From assembly GCA_033439795.1 (NCBI GenBank), contig JAUTDP010000002.1, positions 1-64,000 on the forward strand: a stretch of DNA of 64,000 nucleotides. The letters run 5' to 3'. A program made the position numbers and the translations under genes. This document shows positions 39,351 through 48,699 of this stretch, one piece after another (position 1 is the first letter of the stretch; each line of letters opens with the position of its first letter). Below the pieces are notes generated by a model. That model searched no databases. It was given only the letters and a program-made list of their open reading frames with translations, and had not been told where the DNA came from. This DNA is from Sordaria brevicollis. Taxonomy: Eukaryota > Ascomycota > Sordariomycetes > Sordariales > Sordariaceae.

Positions 39351-39913
39351 TCACTGCCCGTCCATGTCATTGGCTGTCTTGGTCTTCTGGTCCTCTTTCC
39401 TCGGACTCGTTGGCAAGGGCAGCAGCCGATGCAACCGACTCACAATCTCAGCATAATCCGGCTCATTCTCTGGCGTTATTATACCATGCCTCACCAGAAA
39501 GTCGATCATAACCACCGCACAACTCGGCTTAAACTTGAAGTCCTTCATATACTCCATGACCGTTTTCACGTCCAAGATTGTCCAACGCTCAATATCACCG
39601 GGCACTGGACGAAACTCGAACTCCTTCCCTCCGTCAGGCAGTTCCAAGTCATAGACGTACAGCACACCCGGGTTGACCAGCCCCTCCTGTCCCGGCCCAG
39701 CTCTTTCGTCAGATATGTTGAGCCACGTTACCGTCCCTGCCGGCTTCGCATTTGAGCTCACAAACTCCTCGCTCAACGCCGACCCAGCCTCCTCAACGGC
39801 CTCCCGGACGATGCACTCCTACGGCGTTTCTCCCCTTGCCACACCGCCAGCCACGGCCTGGTCCAGCTTGCCCGGGTACGTTGACTTGTTCAAGTCCCGC
39901 TGCGGAACCCAAA
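39351..39913 (-). pseudogene. Nudix (TPK/Tnr3-type, DUF4743-like) gene, 3' half, cut off by a transposon
   Basis: Read on the minus strand from 39,913, this half begins LWVPQRDLNKSTYPGKLDQA, then AVAGGVARGETP, a stop, and ECIVREAVEEAG. That matches the Nudix box G-x5-E-x7-R-E-U-x-E-E-x-G. It continues VNPGVLYVYDLELP and a helical tail to the TGA at 39,351, a layout known from fungal thiamine-pyrophosphokinase-related Nudix proteins. The stop is a TAG at 39,821-39,819, inside the Nudix box. TGG or CAG would become TAG by one CpA-to-TpA type change, so RIP is a likely cause. Joined to the 5' half with one copy of the 9-bp duplication, the frame is continuous: 1,071 nt, 356 codons plus stop, with the TAG at codon 201. 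A separate short ORF from 39,776 could start downstream of the box but would lack the catalytic motif. Confidence 0.9.
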
Positions 39914-40018
39914 GAGACCGACTCGGCGGGCAGTGTCACTTTTCTAACTGGGCAGTGTTACTACCCGTATAGCAATATATATTACTACGCGGGCAGTACT
40001 ACAGTAATCCCTAACCCC
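39914..40018 (+). repeat. Left terminal inverted repeat of the Mutator-like element
   Basis: About 105 bp, pairing with 43,042-43,148. It contains two further copies of the GGGCAGT word and ends AATCCCTAACCCC, a telomere-like word. Differences from the right copy are mainly C/T and G/A. Confidence 0.92.
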
Positions 40019-40449
40019 TAAGCGGTAAGTGGTCTTACTACCTCTTTAAGTAATTAAATATCTTATAATAATTTCTTTAATATTCTAATTATTCTTAGTA
40101 AGAAAAATAGCGCAAATCTCATCCATATATACTATTTATTCATTTACTACTACCCTACGTTATCTATTTACTCCTCTAACCTCTTTTATAAAGGCTTTAC
40201 GGTCTTACTACTCTTAATTACCTCTATAATACGTTTCTTACGGGCAAGCTATTCGTTAAGGGGGCTCGATGGAATAAGAGGGTTATTAGAAGGCGTAATT
40301 TGCGTAGGGGTAATTATTTTTACCCTTATAATTTAATATTGAGTAAGGGAGTTATTAAAATCGTAAGAATCTAATTTTAAAGCTCCCCCTACTTTAATAG
40401 CGGATTATATAAAAGTTTTAAAAGTTTCGTCGCCTATATTAACCTTATC

Positions 40450-42800
40450 AATTATTTCAAATTAGGACCTACACCGGCGTAATAATAATTTTAATATTTA
40501 ATTACTCTTAATTATTTTCTTCGTTATCTTCTTCCCCTTCCCCTTCCCCTTCCCCTTCCCCTTACCCTTACTTTTACCTTTACTTTTTAAAACTTACTAG
40601 TCCTTTAATAAGGTAATTACGCTATTCTTCGGCCTTCCCCTAATCCTATTAATAATCTTAGGGTCTTTAATTCGTAAATAGGGATTACGTTAATTTTAGA
40701 AATAATAATAATAATTAATTCGTAAAGAAGAAACCTAATTTAAAAATAAACGTATTAATAATTCTCAAATATAATAATAATAGTAAATATCCTAACGTTT
40801 AAACCTAGTACCCTCGGTCTATATAACCTTTAGAAGAATATAATAATAGGGGATACCGTATTATTTCTATACAATATAATTATATAATTTTAAATTATAT
40901 ACTAACCTCTTCCCTATTATTAAAAGTATTCTAAATTAAGTAATACGTAATTGGCGGCGAATTAAATTTAGGTTACGGTACGTAATAATTTAAATTAACT
41001 CCCCTAGTACCTCTATCTTTAAATTAGTAAATTCCCCCCTAATTTTAATATCCTAATTAGTAACATCTTTATATTATTAATTACGCTCCCTTTTAACTAT
41101 TAAATAAATAATAATATAGAAGGTAAATATATCTATCTTACCGTTAATTAAAAACTCCTTTACTTAATAATTAATAGACTTATTAGGGAAAGTAGCTACC
41201 AAACCAAAATTACAATATTAATAAATGTAATAACGAGCCTATTAATGCCGGTATAATATATAAGTTTCTTATAAATAAAATAGGATCTTCTATTAATCTA
41301 CAAAATTAATAATAAATTACTTCTATCGTTAAATAAAGGTAGGTTCGTTAAGCGTAAAAATTATAATCTTCTAAAATTCAAAAAAATTAAAGTACGTATA
41401 TTTAAAGGGCTTAATCGTTATTTCTACTACTATAACCCTCTTTAAAATTTTTTAATCACCCTAACTAAAGTTAATAAACCGTCGTTACTTAACTTTAACT
41501 TTATATTACTAAATTTACCCTCTCCTTTCTTTTATTTTTTCTTTACTTATAATAATACGTTATAATTAATATAGAATATATAAATTTACTATTAAGTATT
41601 TAAGAAGATAATAAATAGCGTTATTTTAAATTAATTATTAAAATCTATAATAATAACCTTTAGCTTAATAACCCCAATTTTAACGCGAAGTTTCTTAATA
41701 ATATTAACTATTTATATAAAATTATTAACTCTTTCGTTATTTATAAGACCGAAAGTAGTAAAAAAAATAGAATAAGTATTAATTATACCGGTAATAATAA
41801 TTAAAGGGTAATTATATTTATAGAAAAGAAAATTTATTAGCAAGTAATAATATAAAGAGAAGGTCGTTAAGCTTTATACTTATTAATCTTATAAGTATTA
41901 TTAATACCCAAATACTTTAAGAATCTTTTTTATTATCCTATATAATAATTCTATAAAAAAATAAGACTAATAAAGCGATAAAGGTCGTTACTAGCCCATT
42001 TAATAATATAAATAACGTTAACTTTATCCAATTTCCTAATAATATTAATAATAGCCTCGTAATTCTCCCGAATCGATTTCTTAATACAATAGCGTTAATT
42101 ATTTATATCCTTTTATATAAAGGCCGTTATTTTAAATTTTCGTTCAATAATAAAAAGAATATTTCGAAATCTAACGCCGGGCTTATAAATTAAAAATATA
42201 ATTCGTTTAAAAATTTTATTAATCTTTTTAACCTTTTAATACTATAAATAAGCGGATTCGTATAAAGAATAATAATAATTATAAACCTAATATTCGGGCT
42301 TACTATTAAATTTAAAGATTTATTACTAATTATTCTCCTCTAAAATAATAATTACTCTAAATTATAAATAATTATATTTACGACTCCTAATCTTCTTAAA
42401 TTTAACTATAAAAGGACGAAGGTAATTATAACGGTTATATTTCAATTTATAATACGTAGGCTAACCCTTTCGATAATTTACCATTTAAATACAGTTAAAA
42501 ATAAAACCTTAAAAACGTCCCTATATATTAAAAGTATTTTATATATCCTTAATAAATAATAGGGGTTTAAATATAATATCCTCTATTATTAAATTGGGTA
42601 TTTCCTCTTCCTACGAATTAAAAGAGGAATCTTCTCTTTCGTTAAAGGGGTAGCCGTTATAAGGGGACCCTTCGAATAGACTATTACTACTACTATCCGA
42701 ATCCCTATTAATATACTATTAAATAAAGGTAAGGATAAACCCGGCGGCGGGAGAGGTAGGCGCGAACTTATCTCTATTAAATAAATATTAAATACTAAAA
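40450..42800 (-). pseudogene. RIP-decayed Mutator-type transposase
   Basis: On the minus strand several consecutive reading-frame stretches keep coding character, interrupted by TAA/TAG where Trp, Gln or Arg codons would fit. Seen: a FAR1/WRKY-like N-terminal zone (YYKLKYNRYNYLRPFIVKFK, then PEY*VYNYYYSLYESAYL near 42,256-42,300), which fits the usual His-containing end of that domain after C-to-T change. Near 41,870-41,925 is LGINNTYKINKYK, the degraded form of the DCTYKTNKYK motif around the first catalytic Asp. Here Asp has become Asn by G-to-A. A lysine/glycine run (AAGGGG repeats, 40,535-40,585) would be near the C-terminus. No intact ORF remains. Exact limits are uncertain. Confidence 0.75.
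40530..40590. repeat. CCCCTT minisatellite inside the Mutator-like element
   Basis: Five or more tandem CCCCTT hexamers grade into CTTACC/TTTACC variants. On the minus strand they would encode alternating Lys-Gly, so this is likely the low-complexity end of the transposase gene. Confidence 0.75.
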
Positions 42801-43041
42801 TCGCTATTAACTTCGATAGCGGATATACTATTAAAAACCTAATTAATTTAATAAAGAGCCTATAATATAGCGAATCTACTAATATTAAAATTATATCGAT
42901 ACGAAGCGTTATTATGAAGTTATGGTGGTGTGTAGTCGTTATATTCAATTCGTTGCGCGAAAGAAATCGCGTATTTCGCAATGAAAAACGCTAAGTTTGA
43001 CTACTAAGTAGGCGCTGGGCGGCGGGGTTTCCATATTTTAC

Positions 43042-43148
43042 AGGGTTAGGGATTACTATAGCACTGCCCGCATAGTAATGTATATTGCTATACGGGCAGT
43101 GTGATACTGCCCAGTTAGAAAAGTGACACTGCCCGCCGAGTGTCTCTC
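43042..43148 (-). repeat. Right terminal inverted repeat of the Mutator-like element
   Basis: About 107 bp, the inverted partner of 39,914-40,018. It contains an internal hairpin, ACTGCCCGTATAG pairing with CTATGCGGGCAGT with one mismatch around a 12-nt loop, which the left copy keeps in eroded form. Confidence 0.92.
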
Positions 43149-43742
43149 GAACCCAAAAGGCAAAGTCGTCATTCTCCGTGCGAGAATAAACCGTCATATG
43201 CGCCCCTCTTCCGACCATCCCTAGCAATCCAATGGCTGACCGGTCGACGCCCACGTCAAACAGCGCTCCAACAATCGGGAACTGTTCTCCCTTCTTCTTC
43301 TTTCCCAGAATCCTGGATAGGACCTGGTCCTGTCTGGCAATCTCAATCTGTTCGTCCAGAAGCCGGTTGCAAGCAGTTTCCCAGGAGCCGTTGTCTTCGG
43401 GAATCAAGTCCTCCGCAGAAGGCGGGAGCATATTGACAGCTCGGTTTTCAGCATCGAGTTCAAAGTGCTTGGTCCAGGGCATGTTCTCAACGACGGTCTG
43501 GGTCATGAGACCATGTGGAGCCGGGTCGCAAGGGAGGTGGAAGGTCCAGAGAGTAGACATGATGCGAGAGTGTGAGTCTGAAGAAGAGGAATGGGAAGAT
43601 GGAAAGCATGGGTAAGGAAAGCTGTAGCCATGGCCGGCGTAGTTAGCGCTGGGGTCCTGAACTCCTGATTCAAGTTGACGACGGCATGCAACACTTACTT
43701 GTCGCAGTCCTTGACCACGTCCAGGAGAGTTGTTTGTTTCAT
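43149..43742 (-). pseudogene. Nudix (TPK/Tnr3-type) gene, 5' half with first intron
   Basis: Exon 1 is 43,742-43,699 and begins MKQTTLLDVVKDCDK. An intron (43,698-43,622, 77 nt) has donor GTAAGT, branch CTAAC and acceptor TACAG. Exon 2 continues CDNFPYP... and reads TLWTFHLPCDPAPHGLM, VVENMPWTKHFEL and RGAHMTVYSRTENDDFAFWV up to the transposon at 43,148. This order (a CDxFPY start, LP.DP.PHG, MPW, then a strand before the Nudix fold) is the N-terminal half of the Tnr3-type Nudix family. The catalytic Nudix box lies 3.2 kb away on the other side of the insertion, so no functional protein is expected. The open frame runs on into the transposon end (GGQCHFSNWAV...), giving a potential truncated fusion. 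Confidence 0.9.
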
Positions 43743-44357
43743 CTTTCACGGTGGTAAGGCGTCTAGCTTCCCATAAAATGTCAAATGAACCTCGCGGTGG
43801 GTGTCTCCTTCAGCTGATTGTGGTGAAATACTGGCAGCATCTTGACAAGATTGAGTTGTCTGATGGCGAGAAAAACGAGGGATGTCGTCAGGTGTGGAGC
43901 CAGGATCTTATCTCTGGGCTTGTTGATTGGCTGATACGTACCGCCTGGCTGACCGGTGCACTGTGGGGAGCCCACTCACTCCAAGGGTAACGCCGCGATG
44001 CGGGCTGTCATCGCTGCCCTGAAGTTGCTTGTTATGCAGGTAAGGTAGTTACATCCCCCTGTTTCCTAGACTTGCTGCATGCACTTTTGATTGCATGATG
44101 CACTTTCAGTCTGCAAGCTTCCCCTTATAGCTTGCTTTGAATGCAGAAACTCGTTGTTCTATTCTATATATTGACAGCAAAAGGTTGAAAGAACGGCGTT
44201 TGGCAAGCCGGCATCCTAGTTGGAGATCTTTACGGTATACGAGAAGAACGTTTTCGATATACAGGCCCTTACTCGAGTTACAGCCGCGACAATACCAATT
44301 ATTTCCAGGCAACGATTTACCTAAATATGCATTAATTTAGGCACCTGCATTCAACAA
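43743..44357. other. Upstream region of the Nudix pseudogene
   Basis: Ordinary GC content. It presumably holds the promoter of the disrupted Nudix gene (minus strand). Short frames of 60-90 codons occur on both strands with no recognisable content. Confidence 0.5.
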
Positions 44358-44429
44358 GGCCCTATGGCGCAACGGTAGCGCGTTCGACTCCAGATCGAAA
44401 GGTTATCCGTTCAAATCGGGTTGGGGTCA
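44358..44429 (+). tRNA. tRNA-Trp (anticodon CCA), no intron
   Basis: A complete 72-nt cloverleaf. The acceptor stem GGCCCTA pairs with TGGGGTC (two G-U pairs), and the discriminator base is A. The D stem is GCGC/GCGC with loop AACGGTA. The anticodon stem TTCGA/TCGAA carries loop CTCCAGA, so the anticodon is CCA. The variable loop is AGGTT, and the T stem ATCCG/CGGGT has loop TTCAAAT. The internal A box (TGGCGCAACGG) and B box are present. A seven-T run at 44,451-44,457 is a good RNA polymerase III stop. Confidence 0.96.
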
Positions 44430-44450
44430 ACGCTTCTTAAGAGCCAATTG

Positions 44451-44457
44451 TTTTTTT
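44451..44457 (+). terminator. Pol III T-run terminator of tRNA-Trp
   Basis: Seven T residues start 22 nt after the tRNA 3' end, which is the usual class III stop signal. Confidence 0.75.
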
Positions 44458-44867
44458 ACTTGTTAATCAAGTTTCATTTTTTTCTTCTTTTTTGTACCCC
44501 TTTCAAAGTGACCAGAAAAGCCGCCTTGCGATAGGCAAAAATGACAATCTCTGTCAATCTCTCCTCATCTCCTTTCTGCAAGTTAGCCCTCAAATTTTTA
44601 AAGCGCGCTATTCTGAACTGTCTAACCATCTTCATATACCACTGTTAATGGTTCTGTTCCAATACTCAAATTGCCATAGTATGAACCACCGAGTCCTCGC
44701 CGGACGTGATATGCCCGAACACCAAATGTCACCGGTTCCGGATGCCATTCTGAGAACACTTGCGGGTATGTCTGTAGAGTGTAGCCTGAATAATCGGAAA
44801 TCCCGGCAGTTGTGGAGGAGTGCGAAGAGACTCGGGTGGTCTCGCGCAGTTACTTGCCGGCGACAAA

Positions 44868-45769
44868 CTATGTGCGGACTCTCGTCTCTTGTTCACAGAA
44901 GGTAAAGGACAGACACTTTATGTATTCTTGAGGCATTCGGGCTGAGTCGAAGGGATTGCTTGTTTCGTTTCGGGGTTCTGCTTCTTGAGGAGCGACGTAG
45001 TGCTCGGTGCTTCTGGAGTGTACGGGAGTTATGCTAGATTCTTCAATGTCGGCCACTGGAGATTCATTGATCAGGGTTTCGAACGTCATGGGCTTCTGCA
45101 GATCGAAAACTCGAGACAGCTCCCAAAGGTAACCTCGCAATTGTCGCGCATAGAATTATTCGGGCTTTGTTCGTCGATGGGGTACTATAGCAACGGAAAT
45201 CACCTTTTGTCAGTGGGAAAAACGCTTTTGACTATTGAATAGGAGACTGATGTTAGTTCCTGACTACGGTACAGCCAAAATATAGACGGCCGTGGAGTCC
45301 TCGCAGGTAAGACGTACTTTGGGTCGGAGGCAGCTCAAGAGGTGCCGGACGACAACCACAAGGAATGCTAACTCGGAGTGTCTTGTTGCTTTGAGGTTGG
45401 ATTCAGTCCAGTGTCCGACAAGGAGCCAACCGTCCTGCGCGGGTTTGCAGGGTCTTTGTAGCTTTGGCTCAGCATTTTGTCGGACGTGGAAGCTCGGGTT
45501 CCTGCTGAAGCGGGGGTCGGTGACTCGGCGTTGAGAAATGGACAGGCTGGGTGGTAACCTGTCCAGGAATTGTGCCCGCGTTGACTTCGAGTTTGAAGAA
45601 GAAAAAATGATGTACATGCCGGCACAGGTAGAGGTACCTCTAGGCAACTGGTCACTGCAAAGTTGACGGGATCAAGTCGGCATGCTTCAATTTGGGCCGC
45701 GTGCGTTGAGACCGCTGATACCATCCATTCAATGTTCCTGCGCTCGGACCACTTTACCGTTTTAGGCAT
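44868..45769 (-). CDS. Possible small gene or remnant, unrecognised
   Basis: Two minus-strand frames look more coding-like than their surroundings. The first (45,769-45,368) begins MPKTVKWSERRNIEWMVSAV, reminiscent of short fungal Myb/SANT-type starts, and becomes Ser/Thr/Pro-rich. The second (45,140-44,868) reads ETLINESPVADIEESS and is acidic, ending at a TAG. They could be exons of one gene, but I cannot place a convincing set of introns between them, and neither is recognised as a family. It could equally be chance open frame. Treat as a weak candidate. Confidence 0.25.
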
Positions 45770-46123
45770 GAAGAACCAAATCTAACCAATGAAAAGGCTG
45801 GAATCGTTAGTGGGTTGCAATCGTCGCTGCCTGCCGTTCGGGTCCCGTTCCTGAGTTAGTGGGTGAGAGCCCTACTTCCGGGCATTGCTTATAGCGTCCG
45901 ACCGCTGCAACTATAGGCGTTAGTGAATGCCGTGCCCGCCTGTTTCCTGCAGCACCCCACCACGAACCCAACCCGCATTCACTTGCGTGCACTCGTGCCC
46001 CTCCCCGTTTTCGAATTTCTCGGGTTCATTCGCGGGGCGCTCTTTTTCTTTCCAAACCAGCTTCTCTTCTCGACAACATCAGCACCACGCCTTCAATCTC
46101 AAAAGCGTACGGGAATAGCCACC

Positions 46124-47416
46124 ATGTCACAGCTCCCGAGACCCCTGGCATCAAGCAGCCAACCGCCTGTTGCGCGGATTACACAGTTGGATGTGTCTCC
46201 GGACATACACCAATTCTATCGTCGGGTCGAAGATACCATGGCCAGCATCCCAGGCTGGGACCAATGGCGCAGGAAGAGACACTGGCACTACGCCGTGGTT
46301 CGAGCATCTCACCTGTTTTACACTAAGAAGTTCGAGTCCGTAACAGGCGACTTGCTCCACCTCCTCGCCCTGATGGAGATTTGTGCGAAGCTTCCTGACA
46401 AAAAGGGAGACGCACTGTATCAAGAGGCCGAACGCATGATCCCGATCATGATTGCACGGACGACCAGCCCGATCTCGACCGAGTACGAGATTTATAGGCA
46501 GAGCCGTGAAGCCGAAAAACAGATCCGAGATGAAGCAGTGCGCCTGCGGGAAGAAAACGCCGCGTTCAAGGCCAAGATCAGCGACCTCAAGAGCCAAATC
46601 GGCACTCTGCGGGACGAGAACATGGCCTTGACCCATGAAGTCGGCAACCTAAAGGCTGAAAAGGGCGCCTTGGAGACCGCGGAGGTGAAACTCAAAGGTG
46701 AGGTTGACGCCCTGGCTAGCAAACTCTCTGATGCAGAAGCTGCGGTTCGGGTACCTCTAGTGGTACAGTCTGACGAGGCCAAACGTCTGCTGGAGCAAGC
46801 GACAAACGCTACGTCCAAGCTTTCCGAGGTCACCGAAAAGCTCGATCAAGCCAACGAAGGAATTAAGGAGCTCAAGATTCGGTACGAGCGCGCCCAAGAC
46901 TTTGCCGCCGTGCTTGAGGAGATCAAGGCTTCGCTCAAGCCCGCCGAGGTGCCACCACCACTGCCTCCCACCCCCGCGATGCTAGCTCCCTCGACATCAG
47001 ACAGCGCAACAGAACAAGCCCGCAAGAGGCCAAGGGAGGACTCGCCTGATGGTCCCGAAGGCCGCGGCCGACCCGACAGCACGGTTGCTGTTTTGGAGCA
47101 AGTGGTGGCCGATTTGAGGGAGATGAATATATGGTACCACAACGTCACATTGCCTCTCCCGACCCTGATGGGCCATCTGAGTGTTGTCTGGAGTGACCAC
47201 CAAGCTCGGGCTCGCTGGCAAGAGTTCCTACACTCGGGTGATGACGAGTACCACTGCTTTTACCGCGTGATCCGATCTGGTCATGGAGAGTCGTCACGAT
47301 GCAAAGATAACAACATCAAATGCTCGTCCCAGGTTGACCAAGAAAACCCGTGCATACACGTGGGGGTTACCAAATGGGATGATCGGCTCAAGACTTGCTT
47401 CTACCTGGCCACTTGA
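46124..47416 (+). CDS. Coiled-coil nuclear-type protein, unknown function
   Basis: 430 aa from the ATG at 46,124, whose context GCCACCATG is an ideal eukaryotic start. An in-frame ATG at 45,923 would add 67 residues, but the added piece looks like untranslated leader. Residues about 25-120 form a globular helical region (VEDTMASIPGWDQWRRKRHW). About 120-280 is a long heptad-rich coiled coil (LREENAAFKAKISDLKSQIG). A Pro-rich linker follows, then a candidate nuclear localisation signal (RKRPRED, near 305). The end is a C-terminal domain with five Cys residues in the last 60. No enzyme motif is seen. Coiled coil plus basic signal suggests a nuclear scaffold or DNA-associated protein; this is inference. 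No introns are needed. Confidence 0.82.
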   Translation: MSQLPRPLASSSQPPVARITQLDVSPDIHQFYRRVEDTMASIPGWDQWRRKRHWHYAVVRASHLFYTKKFESVTGDLLHLLALMEICAKLPDKKGDALYQEAERMIPIMIARTTSPISTEYEIYRQSREAEKQIRDEAVRLREENAAFKAKISDLKSQIGTLRDENMALTHEVGNLKAEKGALETAEVKLKGEVDALASKLSDAEAAVRVPLVVQSDEAKRLLEQATNATSKLSEVTEKLDQANEGIKELKIRYERAQDFAAVLEEIKASLKPAEVPPPLPPTPAMLAPSTSDSATEQARKRPREDSPDGPEGRGRPDSTVAVLEQVVADLREMNIWYHNVTLPLPTLMGHLSVVWSDHQARARWQEFLHSGDDEYHCFYRVIRSGHGESSRCKDNNIKCSSQVDQENPCIHVGVTKWDDRLKTCFYLAT

Positions 47417-48699
47417 AGAGGTTTGGGCATCTTGCCGGAAAGGACAACGCCGTCGAAGAGCTGGGGGGCAGGAAAGCACTCGCCATCCATGAGGCTTGTG
47501 TCTGGGTCTTTCTCTGCACCACTACCCGATCGGTCAACAAAGGGAAGCAGAGAACAAGGGAAGATGGAACTCTGGCGGAATGGGGATTGGGGGAAGCCAG
47601 GTCGTGATTGGTATTTGGTGGGAAAGCAGGTGCAGGCAATAATGGAATTGACATGTTGGGGGGCTCAAACTCTTTCTCTGCTTCGTGACTTGTGATATGT
47701 GCAGATGCATCGCCATGATGGCACAGTTGATTGTTTTCTTCAGAGATGCCCCTAAAATACAGCGATGGACAGAGCACTTTAGCGAGGCCCGTATTGTTGT
47801 CCACTCTGACCCCTATAACTCCACTGTAACCAGTCTGCCACTACTAGATGTGTTCTTTAACGGGCAGCACTTTCACGCCACCATCATAAGCTTCGAGTTT
47901 TTGGGTCAATCAGAAAGTAACATTGAGGAGAGATCTATCATTTCCCAGAGATGCATTGATGTTAAAACTTTGAGAAGATGGGTGAAAAGCCGAGTGTTCA
48001 CGGCGACTTCTCCGTCGAGTGTGTTTTGGGGGAATATTTTGTGTGCGGTTATTAGTCTTACGGGCTGTACCTTAACACCGAATGCTAGCATAACTGCTAT
48101 TAACCGCTATGAGACCCACCGGCTCTCCCTGAAGTCACTAACACACGCTAACAATTGCTGCTGTCGACCTGCTAAGGCCCTCTATTGTTAGTGATTCTGC
48201 ACAACACCGACAGGACTCCAGTAATGCATGCATGTGTTGCTCCAGCCGTGATGCAAAACTTCCTCTCCTTTTCTACACTGCATCGTCACATCTTCACACG
48301 CTTGCACATATTTTCACCATTGACCTTTTCTAATTGCTTCAATGAACCAATACTAAAAATGAAAGCCAAGTAAACCCGAAATGACTGACTGAAAGAAGGG
48401 TATCAAGCAATGGACCGAGACAAAACCATGACCCGCGACGAACTCCACGCCCTTTTTTTGTTCCGCTCCAAACTCCGCAAGCAAACAAGAAGGAAGTACC
48501 AAAGCCACAAGCGATACAGGAGTGCCGTCAATCCTCCCACCACCAACCCATGCATGTATGTCCTCCGTCCCTGTTGCCGCCTAGAAACATGAACTGATAA
48601 AACCCTTTTGCTAGATGATGTGACCGAAACCAATTCCCACGATCGACCCATGATGCCGATGCCATACCGATGCGTGACACCAAACGACCGAGACAAAGC
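47417..48699. other. Intergenic region between two converging genes
   Basis: This 1.3-kb stretch separates the coiled-coil gene and the lysine-rich protein gene, which face each other. It must hold both 3' ends. The longest frame (47,685-48,191, plus, 168 codons) has no recognisable content and mixed composition. No RNA gene is seen. Confidence 0.5.

Larger units (their letters stand above)
39914..43148. mobile_element. Mutator-like (Hop-like) DNA transposon, RIP-degraded, 3,235 bp
   Basis: It is flanked by perfect 9-bp direct repeats GAACCCAAA (39,905-39,913 and 43,149-43,157). The ends are inverted repeats of about 105 bp that start GAGA and share ACTCGGCGGGCAGTGTCAC. They differ mostly by transitions. 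A 9-bp duplication, GAGA termini and long inverted repeats are the signature of the Mutator superfamily. The Fusarium element Hop is known to have similar size, about 99-bp repeats and a 9-bp duplication. The interior is AT-rich and holds a decayed minus-strand transposase. The insertion splits a Nudix gene on the same strand. Confidence 0.93.

Noticed and set aside
42589..42981. 130-aa open frame at the right of the Mutator-like element as a gene
   Set aside because: It is Ile/Leu-rich because of AT bias and lies in a different frame from the region that shows transposase motifs.
43080..43148. C-terminal extension of the Nudix fragment reading into GGQCHFSNWAV
   Set aside because: These residues are encoded by the transposon inverted repeat, not by the host gene.
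45923..46123. 67-residue N-terminal extension of the coiled-coil protein
   Set aside because: The downstream ATG sits in GCCACCATG, and the extension has leader-like composition. A mitochondrial presequence cannot be fully excluded.
47685..48191. 168-codon plus-strand frame in the intergenic region
   Set aside because: No domain, no good start context and unremarkable composition; likely chance.
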